Shown here: piece after piece, positions 37,059 through 49,053 of the stretch | Layout of the letters: each line of letters starts with the position of its first letter | How positions within the stretch are numbered: the first letter of the stretch is position 1 | Source of the DNA: Hirudinaria manillensis | Taxonomy: Eukaryota; Annelida; Clitellata; Hirudinida; Hirudinidae | DNA: 64,000 nt | NCBI GenBank assembly: GCA_034509925.1 | Contig: CM067529.1 | Location: forward strand, 1,366,001 to 1,430,000 | Reading direction: 5' to 3' | The notes under the pieces: model-generated | What the model saw: the letters and a program-made list of their open reading frames with translations, nothing else | Databases searched by the model: none | Told to the model about the DNA's origin: nothing | Program-made: the position numbers and the translations under genes

Positions 37059-37920
37059 TTAACATTTATCTGGATATCTAAGGTTATTCAAAGTTACAGA
37101 TGAGTGAGCGGAGTCTAACGCTAGAAATAAAGGTAATTGTTTTGCTCTTAAAATTCTTACAGCATCATTTAAACTAATGGTAGATTACTTTGTTGTGTCA
37201 TGGACTTAAACTTGGCTGAGTTAATTAGATAAGTTCTGCAACCACTTTTGGATGATTATTTTGATAAACGTACTTACGTATGATTGTTTTTGTGCTGTGT
37301 GGACTCAACTTCTCGCAAGACCCAACGATTCTTAGACCGTGATTGCATGATTCTTGGCATTCAGCCCAATGGCACCTGGAACTCCTGAGTAGTTGATTGA
37401 AAAGAATCTCTAATCGTTCGTTTGGGACACCTAGTCACATTTGTTTAAAGTCCTTCTAGTTGTAAAAAAAAGCCAACATTACTAACCCAATGGTTCTTAA
37501 AATAGTTTCCCTCTGTATGCACATTTCATTGTTGTCTTTGAAAAGTTCTCTGTGATGGTCATATTCGCTTCTCAACAAAAACTCCAATCTGTCTTTTGGA
37601 GCCTGAGGGCCACAATAGCTTACTTCTTTCACTCTTTTCGAACATGTGATAGATCTGTTCAGTCTTTGCCACGGGTTAAAATTTGGATAGATAACCTGGG
37701 GCTTTATTAACGCTTTGGCTTTCTAAAAATATAAGCTAACGTTAATAAAAAAAATGTGAGAGTTCGAATACTGATTTTATAAAAAAATAAAACACGTAAT
37801 CTCACTTCAAACTTGTCATCTTTTACGCGATGAGGAAGGTGCTTAGATGATTCTTTTGCGATCATGTCCCGTAGTATCGCACAGGCTGCACATCGATCAC
37901 TTCTCGGAGTGATTGTGTTC
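37059..37920 (-). CDS. Unrecognised cysteine-rich protein, 3' four exons (5' end not found)
   Basis: Four exons in phase: 37806-37920 (entered in phase 2), 37487-37722, 37278-37375 and 37059-37120; junction phases 0, 2, 1 all agree and donors are good (GTGAGA, GTTAGT, GTAAGT). The joined frame gives about 168 residues with ordered cysteines: RCAACAILRDM, ITCSKRVKEVSYCG, EMCIQRE, then GCHWAECQESCNHG, VGSCEKLS, and a final Cys as the last residue (RYPDKC). Cysteines in this density suggest a secreted, disulphide-bonded protein, but no signal peptide was found; it would be in a missing upstream exon. A possible additional exon near 38460-38506 (acceptor TTTCAG, frame containing RKQGLCVM) could join in phase, but is not secure. 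I do not recognise the family. Confidence 0.5.
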
Positions 37921-39118
37921 CTATAGAAACAGGAAGAATCCACTGCTTCAACATTTTGTTTAAAAATATGGCGATCGTATATCAGAAAAAAAAACATTGC
38001 ATACGAAAACGTTTTAGTAATAATTTTTATATATCTTTAGTGAGCTTTAAAGATTCTTATTTTGCAAACCTAAACTTAACCTTACTTTCGAGGCCTCGGT
38101 ATGAAAATGCCCCCTTTCCAACTTTATCTTTGATGCATTGTTTGAAAAAGATAGTGATCTATAGCTAAGTTAAAGAACAATTTTTATTAAATAAAATCTG
38201 AAAAACTTGGACATATCTTGACAGTTGTCATAAACTCAGCTCGACGAAAGAAGCTTACCACAATTTCACGTAACATAATATACTCAATAAAAAAAGTGCT
38301 TTGCGACCTGCGTTATGATTTTCCTACTTTCATCATAAGCAATACCTAAAGAATCTAAAACATCTTTTTTCTACCTCTCAGAATTTTTCCAAAAATATGA
38401 CAGGTGGCATAAGTAAATCACACTTAGGGAGAGTTTATGACTTTTTGGTTTTTAGTAGTCACACATCACACAGAGGCCCTGTTTCCTACTCATTTGAACC
38501 TTGACCTGAAATAAAATTATGGCTAAATTAGAAAGAAGATATTCATTTCCTCCCCGCGTCGAGAAAATATAATCATCTTCGGAAATGAATCATAAATCAT
38601 GAATATTTTCCATTATATAATCTTGTATAATAAGAAGATAATCTTACGAATAATAAAGATTCAATTCATATATGGTGTCTTTTTAGATTAATATTATTGC
38701 GTTGCATTGAAAGAGAAAGAAGTTATTCAGATGGTAAAGTTACGAATACTTCGAAGGCGTAATAATTTCTGAAAGAATTAAAAGAAATTTTTTGTAATCA
38801 TTACAAATCTATTATGTGATCATACTAGAACGTTTCACAAATATCGCTGCATTATGCCTGTTAAGTGCATACATCTGTCAAACTCGTTCAGATCTTTTTG
38901 TGACAAGATTCGATCTGGGAATTAATGATTCTTCTAAATGTAAGTATTGTTCTTCGCATCGCAGATAATGCACGTCTATCATTAAAAGACATCGTTCAAG
39001 ATTAGTTAGAAAGCTGGAAAAAGTTACTTATATTGTTTTTGTATCACTTAACTTTGAAATTAAAATGAAGCTGAATTTTTGAAGCGCTGAAACGTAGATG
39101 ATTTCTTCGGAAGACAAA
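37921..39118. other. Intergenic/possible 5' exons of the cysteine-rich gene
   Basis: Holds the missing start of the cysteine-rich gene (minus) and the promoter of the first lectin gene (plus). No secure coding exon. Confidence 0.4.
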
Positions 39119-40252
39119 ATGGTCCTCAAAGGTTTTTGGATTATTCTTCATCTATTTATAAAATTTTGATTTTAATTTGAGAAATAATCGACATTTCAGT
39201 ACTGAAAGCGGCTTTCTTGACAGTCCTGTTGCTTCTTCCAACATTTAGCTCGTTTTTCTTTCCTTCAACAAGCAACACAGGTTTTTTTTTTAATTTTAAG
39301 CGAGAATTTTACACTCTAAATAGTCATAATTTTTTTTACAAGTTTATGAATGAAATGTTTGTGTTTATCCGCAATACTTCATTAATTTCTTGTAAAAAAA
39401 AAAAGGTTATAAAAAAATTTGTATCCGCTCATTCACAATATTCAACAGCAGTGACATCGGAATGCGGAGAAGCAAATTGGATCAACTTTGGAGATTATTG
39501 TTACTCTATTGTCAACAACTTTGGAAACTATCTATCCGCCATGTTTGTTTGCAGAAACCTTGGAGCTCACATCGTTTCGATACAATCGGGAGCTGAAAAC
39601 ACTTTTGTCCAGTCTCTGTACGTTTTTAAACCGAGAGAATTTATTCGTAACATCGAAATGTTAAAAATGTTTTCATATTTCAGAACAAGTGGGTTTCTCA
39701 GTCGCTATTACATCGGAGTTATGGAAAAACCATGGCAAAGTTTTTCTGGATATTGGACTGATGGTAGTAAGTTGAAGTACGAAAATTGGAATCCATTTTC
39801 ATGGAAAATAGGTTGTGGTGTTATATCGAATACGGGTAGCTGGTCTAGAGTTCTATGTACTGATTACTTCTCTAAGCACATTTGCAAAAGACCTCTTAAA
39901 ACCACGGGTAATTTTAATTAATTGGTTTATTTATTTATTTATTTTAATCTGTCCTTTAAACAATACTTCAACTTCAACATTTTTTATTTTAAAAGTGAAA
40001 AGTTCAGACTGCGCTAGAGTGGTGTTTCTGCAGAGATATTTAGAAAGCAATAACTTGAAGGTGATTGAAACTTCAAGATGCACGGTTTTCCACTGTCTTA
40101 GGGAATGCATGAACGAGTTTGCCTGCATTGGATTTAATTTGGTGAATTACGACTCGACTTGTCTGTGCCAACTGAAAGGAGCGGAAGTGTGGATGTTTAA
40201 TCAGATCATCCCATCCGAAAATTCGAGTTATTGGGAAAGAATTGTTGTTTGA
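39119..40252 (+). CDS. Secreted C-type lectin + PAN/apple-like protein 1, 247 aa
   Basis: Five exons: 39119-39131, 39200-39280, 39449-39617, 39684-39907 and 39996-40252; all phases agree. A 13-nt first exon joins to complete a signal peptide (MVLKVLKAAFLTVLLLLPTF). The C-type lectin domain (about 35-160) has ECGEANWINFGDYCYS, LGAHIVSIQSGAENTFV, YYIGVMEK, and a closing CTDYFSKHICKRP. The Ca2+/sugar-binding loop has no EPN or QPD motif and no WND; it reads ENWNPFSWKIGCG. A PAN/apple-like Cys module follows (about 165-247): SRCTVFHCLRECMNEFACIG and TCLCQLKGAEVW. It is the most divergent of the four paralogs in this cluster. Likely extracellular; classical calcium-dependent sugar binding is doubtful here. 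Confidence 0.82.
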
Positions 40253-41362
40253 ATCAAGCGAACGTTATTTCAAGTGAAAATCCGAAAGCAAACACTTTAA
40301 CCGCCATCAATTCTTGAATTTTCGATTCGCTTCTTATTTGTAAATTATTTTGGAAACTACTGGATTCTGAAAATGATAGAGTTGCCTGCGATCGAGTTTG
40401 CCAATCGATATAACTAAAATTTATTCTGACAAATAAATATTAGATATTTTAATAAATGGGAGATATTTCGAATACAAAATCAAAATCTTTAGTAAGAAAT
40501 CCACAACTTTTCCAGATAAAACAAAGTGACCTCAGCTAATTTCGAATTCTAAAGCAGGAACTAACCGTTTTTAATTCAATATTTCTTAAAATATTTCTTA
40601 AGTCTGGTAATATCTGGTAGTCTGGGCATTGATTATCGTTTATTAAGAAATTAAATTGCTTTTTTAAATTAGAAATTAAGTTGTTACCAGTTCATTGTTA
40701 TCAATATTACAGTCACAGTATCGATTATTACAGTTACATCTAACATAGAACTTGAGATCCATCTCGGCCTTAACAATAACCAATCACGCGAAAAGTTGAA
40801 TTAATTCTTTGCAGATAAGAAAGAGCGTTTCGTATCTGTCGATGTTTCCTTATCTTGGAGTCTAATGGTGCTTTCGGGCAAGATTTTTTTTATTGCGGCA
40901 GGTCTTAAATTGCAGAATATTGAATCAATTCAATTAAAGTATTTTTAATTAAAAGAGTTTATTATTTGTAAATTTATTTGTAAAGACATCAACCTCATCT
41001 TATCTCGATATGAAGTGGCCTGTGGCATTGTTCGGCAGACAATTCTTCGATCAAACCAGAGATCGCTAAGTGTTCCTGTAATGTGGCCGATGACAATTCT
41101 AATGCAAACCTATTCTTTCTGTCCATTTGCATTTACCTTCTAGGAAGAAGGGAAACCGAAATATCTAATGTAACGTCTTTTGACTGGAAAAAAAAAGCTA
41201 AAGTGTGGATATAAAGTTTGTTGTCAAAGATCCTCAAAAAGAGATATCAGCCTTTTTTTTCTTCTTAGAAACAAATATTTCGATTAAATCTTGATAAATT
41301 GATCAGCGAATCTAACGACATAAATTGCGATTGGAAGGCACATTGAGAAGTTGCTCGAGGAA
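40253..41362. other. Intergenic between lectin genes 1 and 2
   Basis: AT-rich, no coding frame seen. Presumably holds the promoter of lectin gene 2. Confidence 0.5.
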
Positions 41363-42762
41363 ATGGTAAAGTTTAATATTTCACTCATCCAGATTGGCCT
41401 GCTGGTTTTCAATTGCAATTCTTCGATCTTGGCAAATGGTAAATATTATTGTTATATTATTGTTATTATTATTATTATATTATGTATTATATTATTATTA
41501 TTGTTATTATTGATGTTATTATTACTATTATTATTGGTATTGTTATCATTATTATTATTATTATATGTAAATATTATTGTTATTTTCAGTCATTCAACTA
41601 ATTAATTATTTGTTTTAGTCTAATAATTCTAGTTTGAATACATTTAATTATGCGGTGTACGAGAAGGAATGTCCACAGGTAATAGCGGAACTAGTGTAGG
41701 GGAAAGCTCCAGAATACCCAGGAAGCGAGCTACATGCTTTTACAAAAATTTTGTATAATAAATGTTTTTAAACATTTATATTCATTTTATATTTAAATTA
41801 TTGCATCTAAAATAGGTTTTATTTACATTATTTAACTATTATTAAAAGCTCCGGTATCGTCCGCACTTCGGACTAGAAATGGTATCGATAGGGATTCTTC
41901 GATGACAACCCATCGTATTAAATTTCTGTTTGTTTCATGTACACGTGCCTCTAGAAGCTAGCTGTCCTGTGGATTGGGTTCTTTACTTGTCAAGTTGTTA
42001 CAAGTTTGCGAATGTGTTCAGTACTTACTACGATGCCTTGCAATGGTGTAGAAACGAACAATCAGAACTTGCAAGCATCACTTCTAGAGAAGAAAACGAT
42101 TTCATCACTTCTAAGTATTAAATTATTAATAAAAAGATGTTGTTAAATATATTGATGATATTATAAAAGCCTCATTTTGTCTCCAGTTTGGTAGGTGATA
42201 CTTGGATAGGTTTGTACAAAAGAACGTGCGTTATCAGAGACGACGTGCAATGGTTGGATGGCTCTGAATCTGATTTTGTCAATTTCGCGAATACGGAACC
42301 GAATGATAAAGCATGTTGCATAAGGATAACTAGAGAAGGATGGAAAGATCAAAGTTGTTTCAAACAATATCCGTTTGCATGCAAAAGACCATTCGAAACA
42401 CAAAGTTTATTGAATAAATATTTCAATATTTTCTTTCGCAACTAAAATAAAATTACTTCGAAATGCTATTATTTCTAGGGATTCCATACAAACAAATGAA
42501 GATAATGAAGTCCAATGGTTACCTGGAAAGTCCAATTATTGCAAATATTGGAATAGAAAAGTGCACTTCAGCCCTGCAGTGCCTGATAAAATGTTTGGAT
42601 GTTTATGCCTGCAACGGATTCAACATGAAAAGGATTCCATTTCAGGGTGCTTGCATTTGCGAATTCAAGGGATCGGAGAGTTGGATGTCTTTCAAGATCG
42701 TTGAAGAGGAAGGGTCTGAGTTTTGGATGGACACGACGTTTCCAAAATTCTTCAGTTTTTGA
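41363..42762 (+). CDS. Secreted C-type lectin + PAN/apple-like protein 2, 245 aa
   Basis: Four exons: 41363-41438, 41955-42114, 42187-42404 and 42479-42762, phases 1, 2, 1. Signal peptide in exon 1 (FNISLIQIGLLVFNCNSSIL). The lectin domain starts ASCPVDWVLYLSSCYKF and has LASITSREENDF, WIGLYKRTCV, an EPN motif (NTEPND, the mannose-type selectivity triplet), WKDQ in the place of WND, and the closing YPFACKRP. An unusual double Cys (ACC) follows the EPN loop. The C-terminal PAN/apple-like module (about 150-245) has KCTSALQCLIKCLDVYACNG, CICEFKGSESW and a conserved EEEGSEFWMD tail. Start: the ATG at 41363 gives the best signal peptide. Intron 1 is filled with ATT-type microsatellite. Confidence 0.87.
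41445..41575. repeat. Imperfect (ATT)n microsatellite
   Basis: About 130 bp of ATT/GTTATT units in intron 1 of lectin gene 2; it produces a spurious poly-Leu/Ile open frame. Confidence 0.9.
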
Positions 42763-43182
42763 GGCATCACGTCTACTCAAGCTTAAACATTTCATTACGA
42801 ATTTTCATGATTTTCATGACGTATAGCTAAGTGAACTGAGGATTCATTTATTGTTGAAGGTTTTTGCACCGACATTATAGAAAACTTGGAACACGTTTCT
42901 CCATAAGTTGCACGTTTAGAGTTTTAATCTCATAATTTCATCCAATCTTAAAATATTTTCGAGAATAAAACTTCTGATGATCTGAACAAACATGTCATTC
43001 AAGCTCAATTTCTCCTCAAAGCCTTGTTTTAGATTTCGGTTCCATTTATTTTGAGTTATTTGAGCTCGAATCTCTATTTTTCCACGTCGATGCCAAAATA
43101 TTTGCCAATGAAATCTGAGATTTATTTCAATGCCATTTTATTCAAGTCAAGAGTTTGTCAACAGCCAGAAAGGAAGATCATT

Positions 43183-46091
43183 TTACAAGCTTTTGCATTT
43201 TTCAACTCTTTCTTCAGGGAGACTGTGGACGATGATGCAGCTTTTGGCCACGGTGTCGAAGTACAGATCGGAAGGACAATCCTCGACAGAAACAACTCCA
43301 GCATCGCAGACGACGTAAGAATGACAGTCCCTTGGATGTTCGTATCTTCCGTCAGGCATTTCGTAGCAGTTCAGCTTCTCAGGCGTTGAAGTTGTTGGCT
43401 TTCTGAAATAAATTTGAAATTTAAAGTTAGAAAACTAATATCATGAGTTTAGGCAGGAATGAGTTCAAGGTTACTCTAGTCCACACTCCTTCTTTCGCTC
43501 CACGGGTAGCCTGTAGGCAAAGGTGCAAGATTTCGTCACATCGTCGAAGAACAGCTTCAGAGGACATTCATTGACAGAGGCAACTCCATGTGAACAGGTG
43601 ACAAAAGAATGACAGTCACTCGGATGCTTGTAGTTTCCATCAGGTTTCTCGTGGCAGTCAAATTCGGGAGCGGAAGGTGTTGGAGTTCTGAAATTGAATT
43701 TAAAATATTATTGTAAAGTCAAAATCTAGAAACAAATATTACGAGAAAAATGTTCAAGGTTACTCTAGTCCACATTCTTTCTGACGCTCTTCGGGCAACT
43801 TATAGCCTTCGGTGCAAGATTTCGTCACATCGTCGAAGTATAGCTTGGAAGGACATTCCTTGAAGGAGGCAGCTCCATCCGAGCAGGTGACAAAGGAATG
43901 ACAGTCAGTCGGATTCTTGTAGTCTCCATCAGGTTTCTTGTGGCAGTCGAATTTAGGATGGGCAGTTGTTGATCGTCTGAAATAAATATGAAAAATTATT
44001 TTAAAGTCAACTTTTTAAATTTATTTGACATGAAAAGTGTTTAAGTTACCCTAGTCCACACTCCTTTTGTCGCTCTTCAGGAAGACTATCGCCGTAGGTG
44101 CAAGATTTCGTCACCTCATCGAAGTACAGGTTGGAAGGACATCCCGTGACAGAGGCAATTCCATTGGAACAGGTGACAAAAGAATGACAGTCAGTTGGAT
44201 GCTTGTAGTCACCATCAGGCTTCTTGTGACAGTCAAACTCAGAACTTGGTGACCTTAGTAAAAAAAGATATTAATCATCAAATTGTTTTATTCGTGCAAA
44301 TCAAGAGACCATTGTTGAATCAAAAAAATTACTCTATTTCACACTCCTTCTGGCGCTCTTCTGGCAGACTACTTCCATATGTGCAAGATTTCGTCACTTC
44401 ATCAAAGTACAGCTTGGAAGGACATTCCCTGACAGAGGAAATTCCATTGGAACAGGTGACAAAGGAATGACAGTCAGTTGGATGCTTGTAGTCACCATCA
44501 GGCTTCTCGTGGCAGTCGAATTCGGGAGCGGAAGTTGTTGGAATTCTGAAATTAAATTTAAAATATTATTTTAAAGACAAAATCTAGAAACAAATATTAC
44601 GAGAAAAATGTTCAAGGTTACTCTAGTCCACATTCTTTCTGACGCTCTTCGGGCAACTTATAGCCTTCGGTGCAAGATTTCGTCACATCGTCGAAGTATA
44701 GCCTGGAAGGACATTTCTTGAAGGAGGCAGCCCCATCTGAGCAGGTGACAAAAGAATGACAGTCAGTCGGATGCTTGTAGTCTCCATCAGGTTTCCTGTA
44801 GCAGTCGTATGAAGGACTCGGTGTTGTCTCACTTGATGGTCTTAAGAGAAAAAAGCATCAATAATTAAATAAAATGTTTTGTTTACATAATAAAATCATT
44901 ATCGAAACAGAAAAATTCGAGGTTACTCTAGTCCACATTCTTTCTGACGCTCTTCGGGCAACTTATAGCCTTCGGTGCAAGATTTCGTCACATCGTCGAA
45001 GTATAGCCTGGAAGGACATTTCTTGAAGGAGGCAGCCCCATCTGAGCAGGTGACAAAAGAATGACAGTCAGTCGGATGCTTGTAGTCTCCATCAGGTTTC
45101 CTGTAGCAGTCGTATGAAGGACTCGGTGTTGTCTCACTTGATGGTCTTAAGAGAAAAAAGCATCAATAATTAAATAAAATGTTTTGTTTACATTATAAAA
45201 TCATTATCGAAACAGAAAAATTCGAGGTTACTCTAGTCCACATTCCTTCTGTCTCTCTACTGGTAGGCTACTGCCGTAGGTGCAAGATTTCGTGACTTTA
45301 TCGAAGTACAGGTTGGAAGGACATTCCGTGACGGTGGCAACTCCACCGGAACAGGTGACAAAAGAATGACAGTCAGTTGGATGCTCGTAGTCACCATCGG
45401 GCTTGTCGTGGCAGTCGAATTCAGGACTTGATGGCCTTAAGGAAAAGATATTAATGATTAATATTAAACATTCTTATTATGAAGCCGTTGTTGAGGAATG
45501 TAAAAAAAAATCATAGTTACTCCAGTCCACACTCCTTCTTTCTGTCTATAGGCAGCCCACTTTCCAAAGCACAGGATTTTGATACGTCGTCGAAGAATAG
45601 TTCAGAAGGGCATTCATCGGCAGAAGCAACTCCATTGGAACAGATGACAAAGGAACGACAATCAGTTGGGTGTCTGTGCTTCCCGTCATTATTTGTTTGA
45701 GGTCCCTCTCTGCATTAAAAACATGTCGTTTAATCTAATGACAGCACTTGTTACATCTCGATAAGACTTAATAGGATATCTGGAAAAAGACAAAATAACA
45801 TATCAGAACTGTGTTTACAGCAACCTGCATTCTTTTCTCCTATTTTCTGGCAGATCGTACTCCTTGGCACAAGTCCTTTCCTCATTGTCAAAGTACAAAT
45901 TGGAGGGACATTTGATGGCTGAAGCAACTTCACTGGTGCAGGTCACAAACGAATGACAATCCGTTGGATGCTTGTAATCTCCATCGGGTTTTCCACGACA
46001 GGAGGAGTCAAGAGGAGATGTCGAGTGATTAGAATGGTCATGAACGGAATGATCATGACTGGATGTTTCAGACTCCGAATCCTTGGTTGAA
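43183..46091 (-). repeat. Array of ten CBM14 exons, all phase 2-2
   Basis: Exons approximately at 45825-46091, 45521-45709, 45232-45436, 44929-45147, 44624-44841, 44336-44547, 44051-44255, 43767-43979, 43477-43690 and 43183-43402. Each encodes one six-cysteine peritrophin-A type module. The 45521-45709 copy lacks the first cysteine ([12 protein letters not shown] in place of DCHxKPDGDY). Larger blocks including introns are also copied: the intron and start of the exon near 43690-43840 recur near 44545-44700. Confidence 0.85.
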
Positions 46092-48506
46092 CTGTCGGTG
46101 TGAAACATTTAAATGTTGTTAATTTCAATCTGCATTTAGCTGAGTCGCATTCTGTAAAATTTAAACTCACATTTTACTCTCTTCTTCCCCAAGTGCCTCT
46201 TTCAGAGCTGTCAAGAGGGGATATCTGCCGGACCCGCACACTGTTCCGTTGAAATCGTCCAGTGAAGTGTCCCAGAAGAACCATCCAGCGAATCCAGATG
46301 TTTTCAGGTATTCCACCTGCAATTAAAAATATGATTGCACGCTATTCCCAATTGAACTTAGAAGACATCCCATTAATTAGAAATAATAGTTTACAAATTA
46401 AACCTTCAACTTTAAGCTTTTGGCGTCGTCGTATCCAACCCAGAGCTTGCCATTGGACAAGAAAGGAACCTGTTGTTCTTCTGACCATTGCACTTTCGAA
46501 GATGGATCTTGGACAAGTTTGCAAATCTGCAAAAATAAAAAAAATTACTTTCATCAATTACATTTATAAATAAATAAAAATTGCGATGAGTTTAGTAAAG
46601 AACTGACGAACTTAAGAATATTTTGAAAATAACGACCTCGTAGTAGGAAAGGAATCCGGCTTCTTTGGTGAACTCGCCGGCTTCGCACGGACCAGTTACT
46701 GGAGCACCGATTCCGTTTTCTTCGGGATTTTTCAGCGTGAAACACCTTCCATAACCCGCCATTCCGATCAGAACTTTGGCAGGGTTGAGTCCTTTCGAAA
46801 CCCAGTACTTGGCACTCCAATCCTGAAAATAGGTTCAAGTTTAGTAAAGATAAAAACAGGAACGTCCTAGTCTAGTACAGTTGTGATACCAGATTGAGAT
46901 CATAGTCTTTGGAATACAGAGGTGCATTGTGACCAGTGACTGATTCCCAGGCTCCATGAAAGTCGTATGTCATCAAATTTATCAGATCGAACAGACTGGA
47001 AGCAAAAAATAGAATTAAAAGTCCAATCAAGACATGGAAATGATTTAAATTATAAACTTTGACCATTAATCAGTAAATTAATTACAATAAATAAATAATA
47101 ATAATAATAATGATAATAAATGTCTCGGTTGACTTTACCCGTTGAGTTTGTCGACTTCATAAGCGGCATCGATGACTTCCTTTACGCCGGACACGGTGGC
47201 AGTGAGCATCAGTTTCTTTTCCATCTCCGGTACCTTCTCGTTTTCAAAAGCCTCGCGAAGTTCCTGTGAGAATAAAAAGAGGAAATATATAAAAAAAATA
47301 TTCGATAAAGCATATCACTCGTAGAAATTAATTTCTACGATCATTCTAATTTATAAACGCAGCCTTTCCGGCCTTTCGGCTTAACCTTGACCAAAAGAGT
47401 GAATCGTTGTTTGTCCTCTGGAGGACTTTCCTTGTTTCCAGGGAATTCAAAGATCAGATCCAATCCGTCGAAGCTTCTGTCTCTCAGGTACTTGATTGAA
47501 GTCTTGATGAACTGGGTCCTGTTCTCCTTCGTTGACAGCATGCGAGTCATTTCGACAGTTTCGGCATTCGGTCCTCCGACTGAAAGAAGTGTCTTCAATT
47601 CCGGTTTCTTTTCCTTCAGATCATTGAGTCGTTTATACCTGAAATTGAAATAATTGAAATGGTTATCAATTTTCTCTTACAAAAAAAAAAAACACATCCT
47701 ACAATCGACGAGCTGAATAATGAAAAACAATCAGCACTCCTCGCATAATTGTCCGCCCATCAGGTGCAAATTGGTTCTATAAATTTAAATTAAACAAAAT
47801 GCAACTCTAACATTCCCTCGTGACACGGAAAAGTCTCGTCGCTCCAATGAAGTGGTTTCAGCTGGTTGTCGGACAGTTTGGCAAAGGCGAAGAACAGGTG
47901 GGTGCACAGATTGACGTCGATATCCTCGGGAAAGTGTTGGAAAGAATCCCTGAACTGAGCCCAATTGGTGAAGTAGCATCCTCTCAGATGTTCTGAAAAA
48001 TGTCAAAGCAAAGTTAAAATATTACAAATAATATAATAATTATAAATCATTGATCTCCTACACTCAATGCACATAAACATAAAATAAAACTACCATATCA
48101 AACCCACGACTTTCACAAAATACTGTCAACCCATTTACAATCTCATAGAGAACTTTATCTGTAAACCTCACTCAGTCAACGTAACAATAGACATTACGAC
48201 CATCTATTACTCAAAGCTTCATAGCTCTCCTCAATAGTTCCGTAATGGAACCAGAATATTAAACCCTAATGGCCTAACTCTCTCGACCTAAATCAGCCTA
48301 TCACCCTACAATAAAACACACCCTATCATGTACAATACCACTACCTCATACATACACCCTATCATGTACAATACCACTACCTCGTACAAAAACCACACCC
48401 TACCACCACCACTACAATGTCGATACGCTACCACTACGATATCTTAACTACCTGAGGAGGATAGCCCAGCTACCAAGGCAACAAAAAACCAAGTCAGCAT
48501 TCCCAT
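43183..48506 (-). CDS. Secreted GH18 chitinase-like protein with ten CBM14 chitin-binding modules, about 1100 aa
   Basis: Exons for the N-terminal part: 48452-48506 (signal peptide [19 protein letters not shown]), 47812-47992, 47386-47638, 47139-47263, 46890-46995, 46637-46822, 46404-46526 and 46171-46316; then ten CBM14 exons from 46091 to 43183. All checked phases agree. GH18 landmarks: [40 protein letters not shown] and [17 protein letters not shown]. The catalytic DxxDxDxE motif reads DGLDLIFE: the glutamate is kept, but the third aspartate is replaced by Ile, so chitinase activity is doubtful. After the catalytic domain comes a His/Ser-rich linker ([16 protein letters not shown]). Each CBM14 exon is phase 2-2 and has [21 protein letters not shown]. 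Likely extracellular chitin-binding lectin or lining protein. It sits between lectin genes 2 and 3. Confidence 0.88.
44625..45236. repeat. Near-perfect tandem duplication, unit about 305 bp
   Basis: The CBM14 exon at 44624-44841 and its following intron are repeated almost base for base at 44929-45147 and onward (for example GCCTGGAAGGACATTTCTTG at 44701 and again at 45006). Only single differences are seen (e.g. ACATAATAAAAT versus ACATTATAAAAT). Confidence 0.92.
48318..48420. repeat. Short direct duplication in chitinase-like intron 1
   Basis: The segment CACCCTATCATGTACAATAC plus CACTACCTC occurs twice, 36 bp apart, inside a CA-rich, low-complexity stretch. Confidence 0.75.
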
Positions 48507-48984
48507 AACTGAGGAAGAGCCAACATGCAAACCACAATTCCGAAAGCCCTTATATAGTTTTCCGAGGGTCTCTATCACGAGTGAGGCCAACGAAATAATC
48601 GATAAATTATAACAGAAAAATATGAATATTTCTGAAGTATTTATAAGATTTTTGAAATTTAAAAGCTGGATATTGGGAGTGAAAGCTATGATCGACCTTT
48701 TCATCCTGCCTGGAATATTATTATTGCATGAATTTATGATTTATGGGCAAATTACAGTGAAATATTTTAATTAATTATATTGGAAAGTCCCTGGCGTGGC
48801 AAGTTATGGCTGACTCATATCGTCAGTGATGAAATTGTAATTGTTGATGGTTCTAATTACTTTTATGGATCGTACCAAGTCGATATTTCATTGAGTGCAT
48901 TTTAATTATTTCTTTGCTCAACAATAGAATTATTGAAATATTATGAAATAATATAATATAATTACGATGGAGCTACTTTACTCC

Positions 48985-48996
48985 ATAATAATAATG

Positions 48997-49037
<41 letters not shown>

Positions 49038-49053
49038 CATAATAATAATAATT
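48985..49053. repeat. (AAT)n microsatellite
   Basis: About 20 AAT/AATG units between the chitinase-like gene and lectin gene 3, which are divergently transcribed (starts 48506 and 49919). No gene was seen in 48507-49918. Confidence 0.92.

Noticed and set aside
41351-41605. Open frame continuing from the lectin 2 signal peptide into poly-Ile/Leu
   Set aside because: Reads through the GTAAAT donor at 41439 into an ATT microsatellite; the spliced model fits its paralogs.
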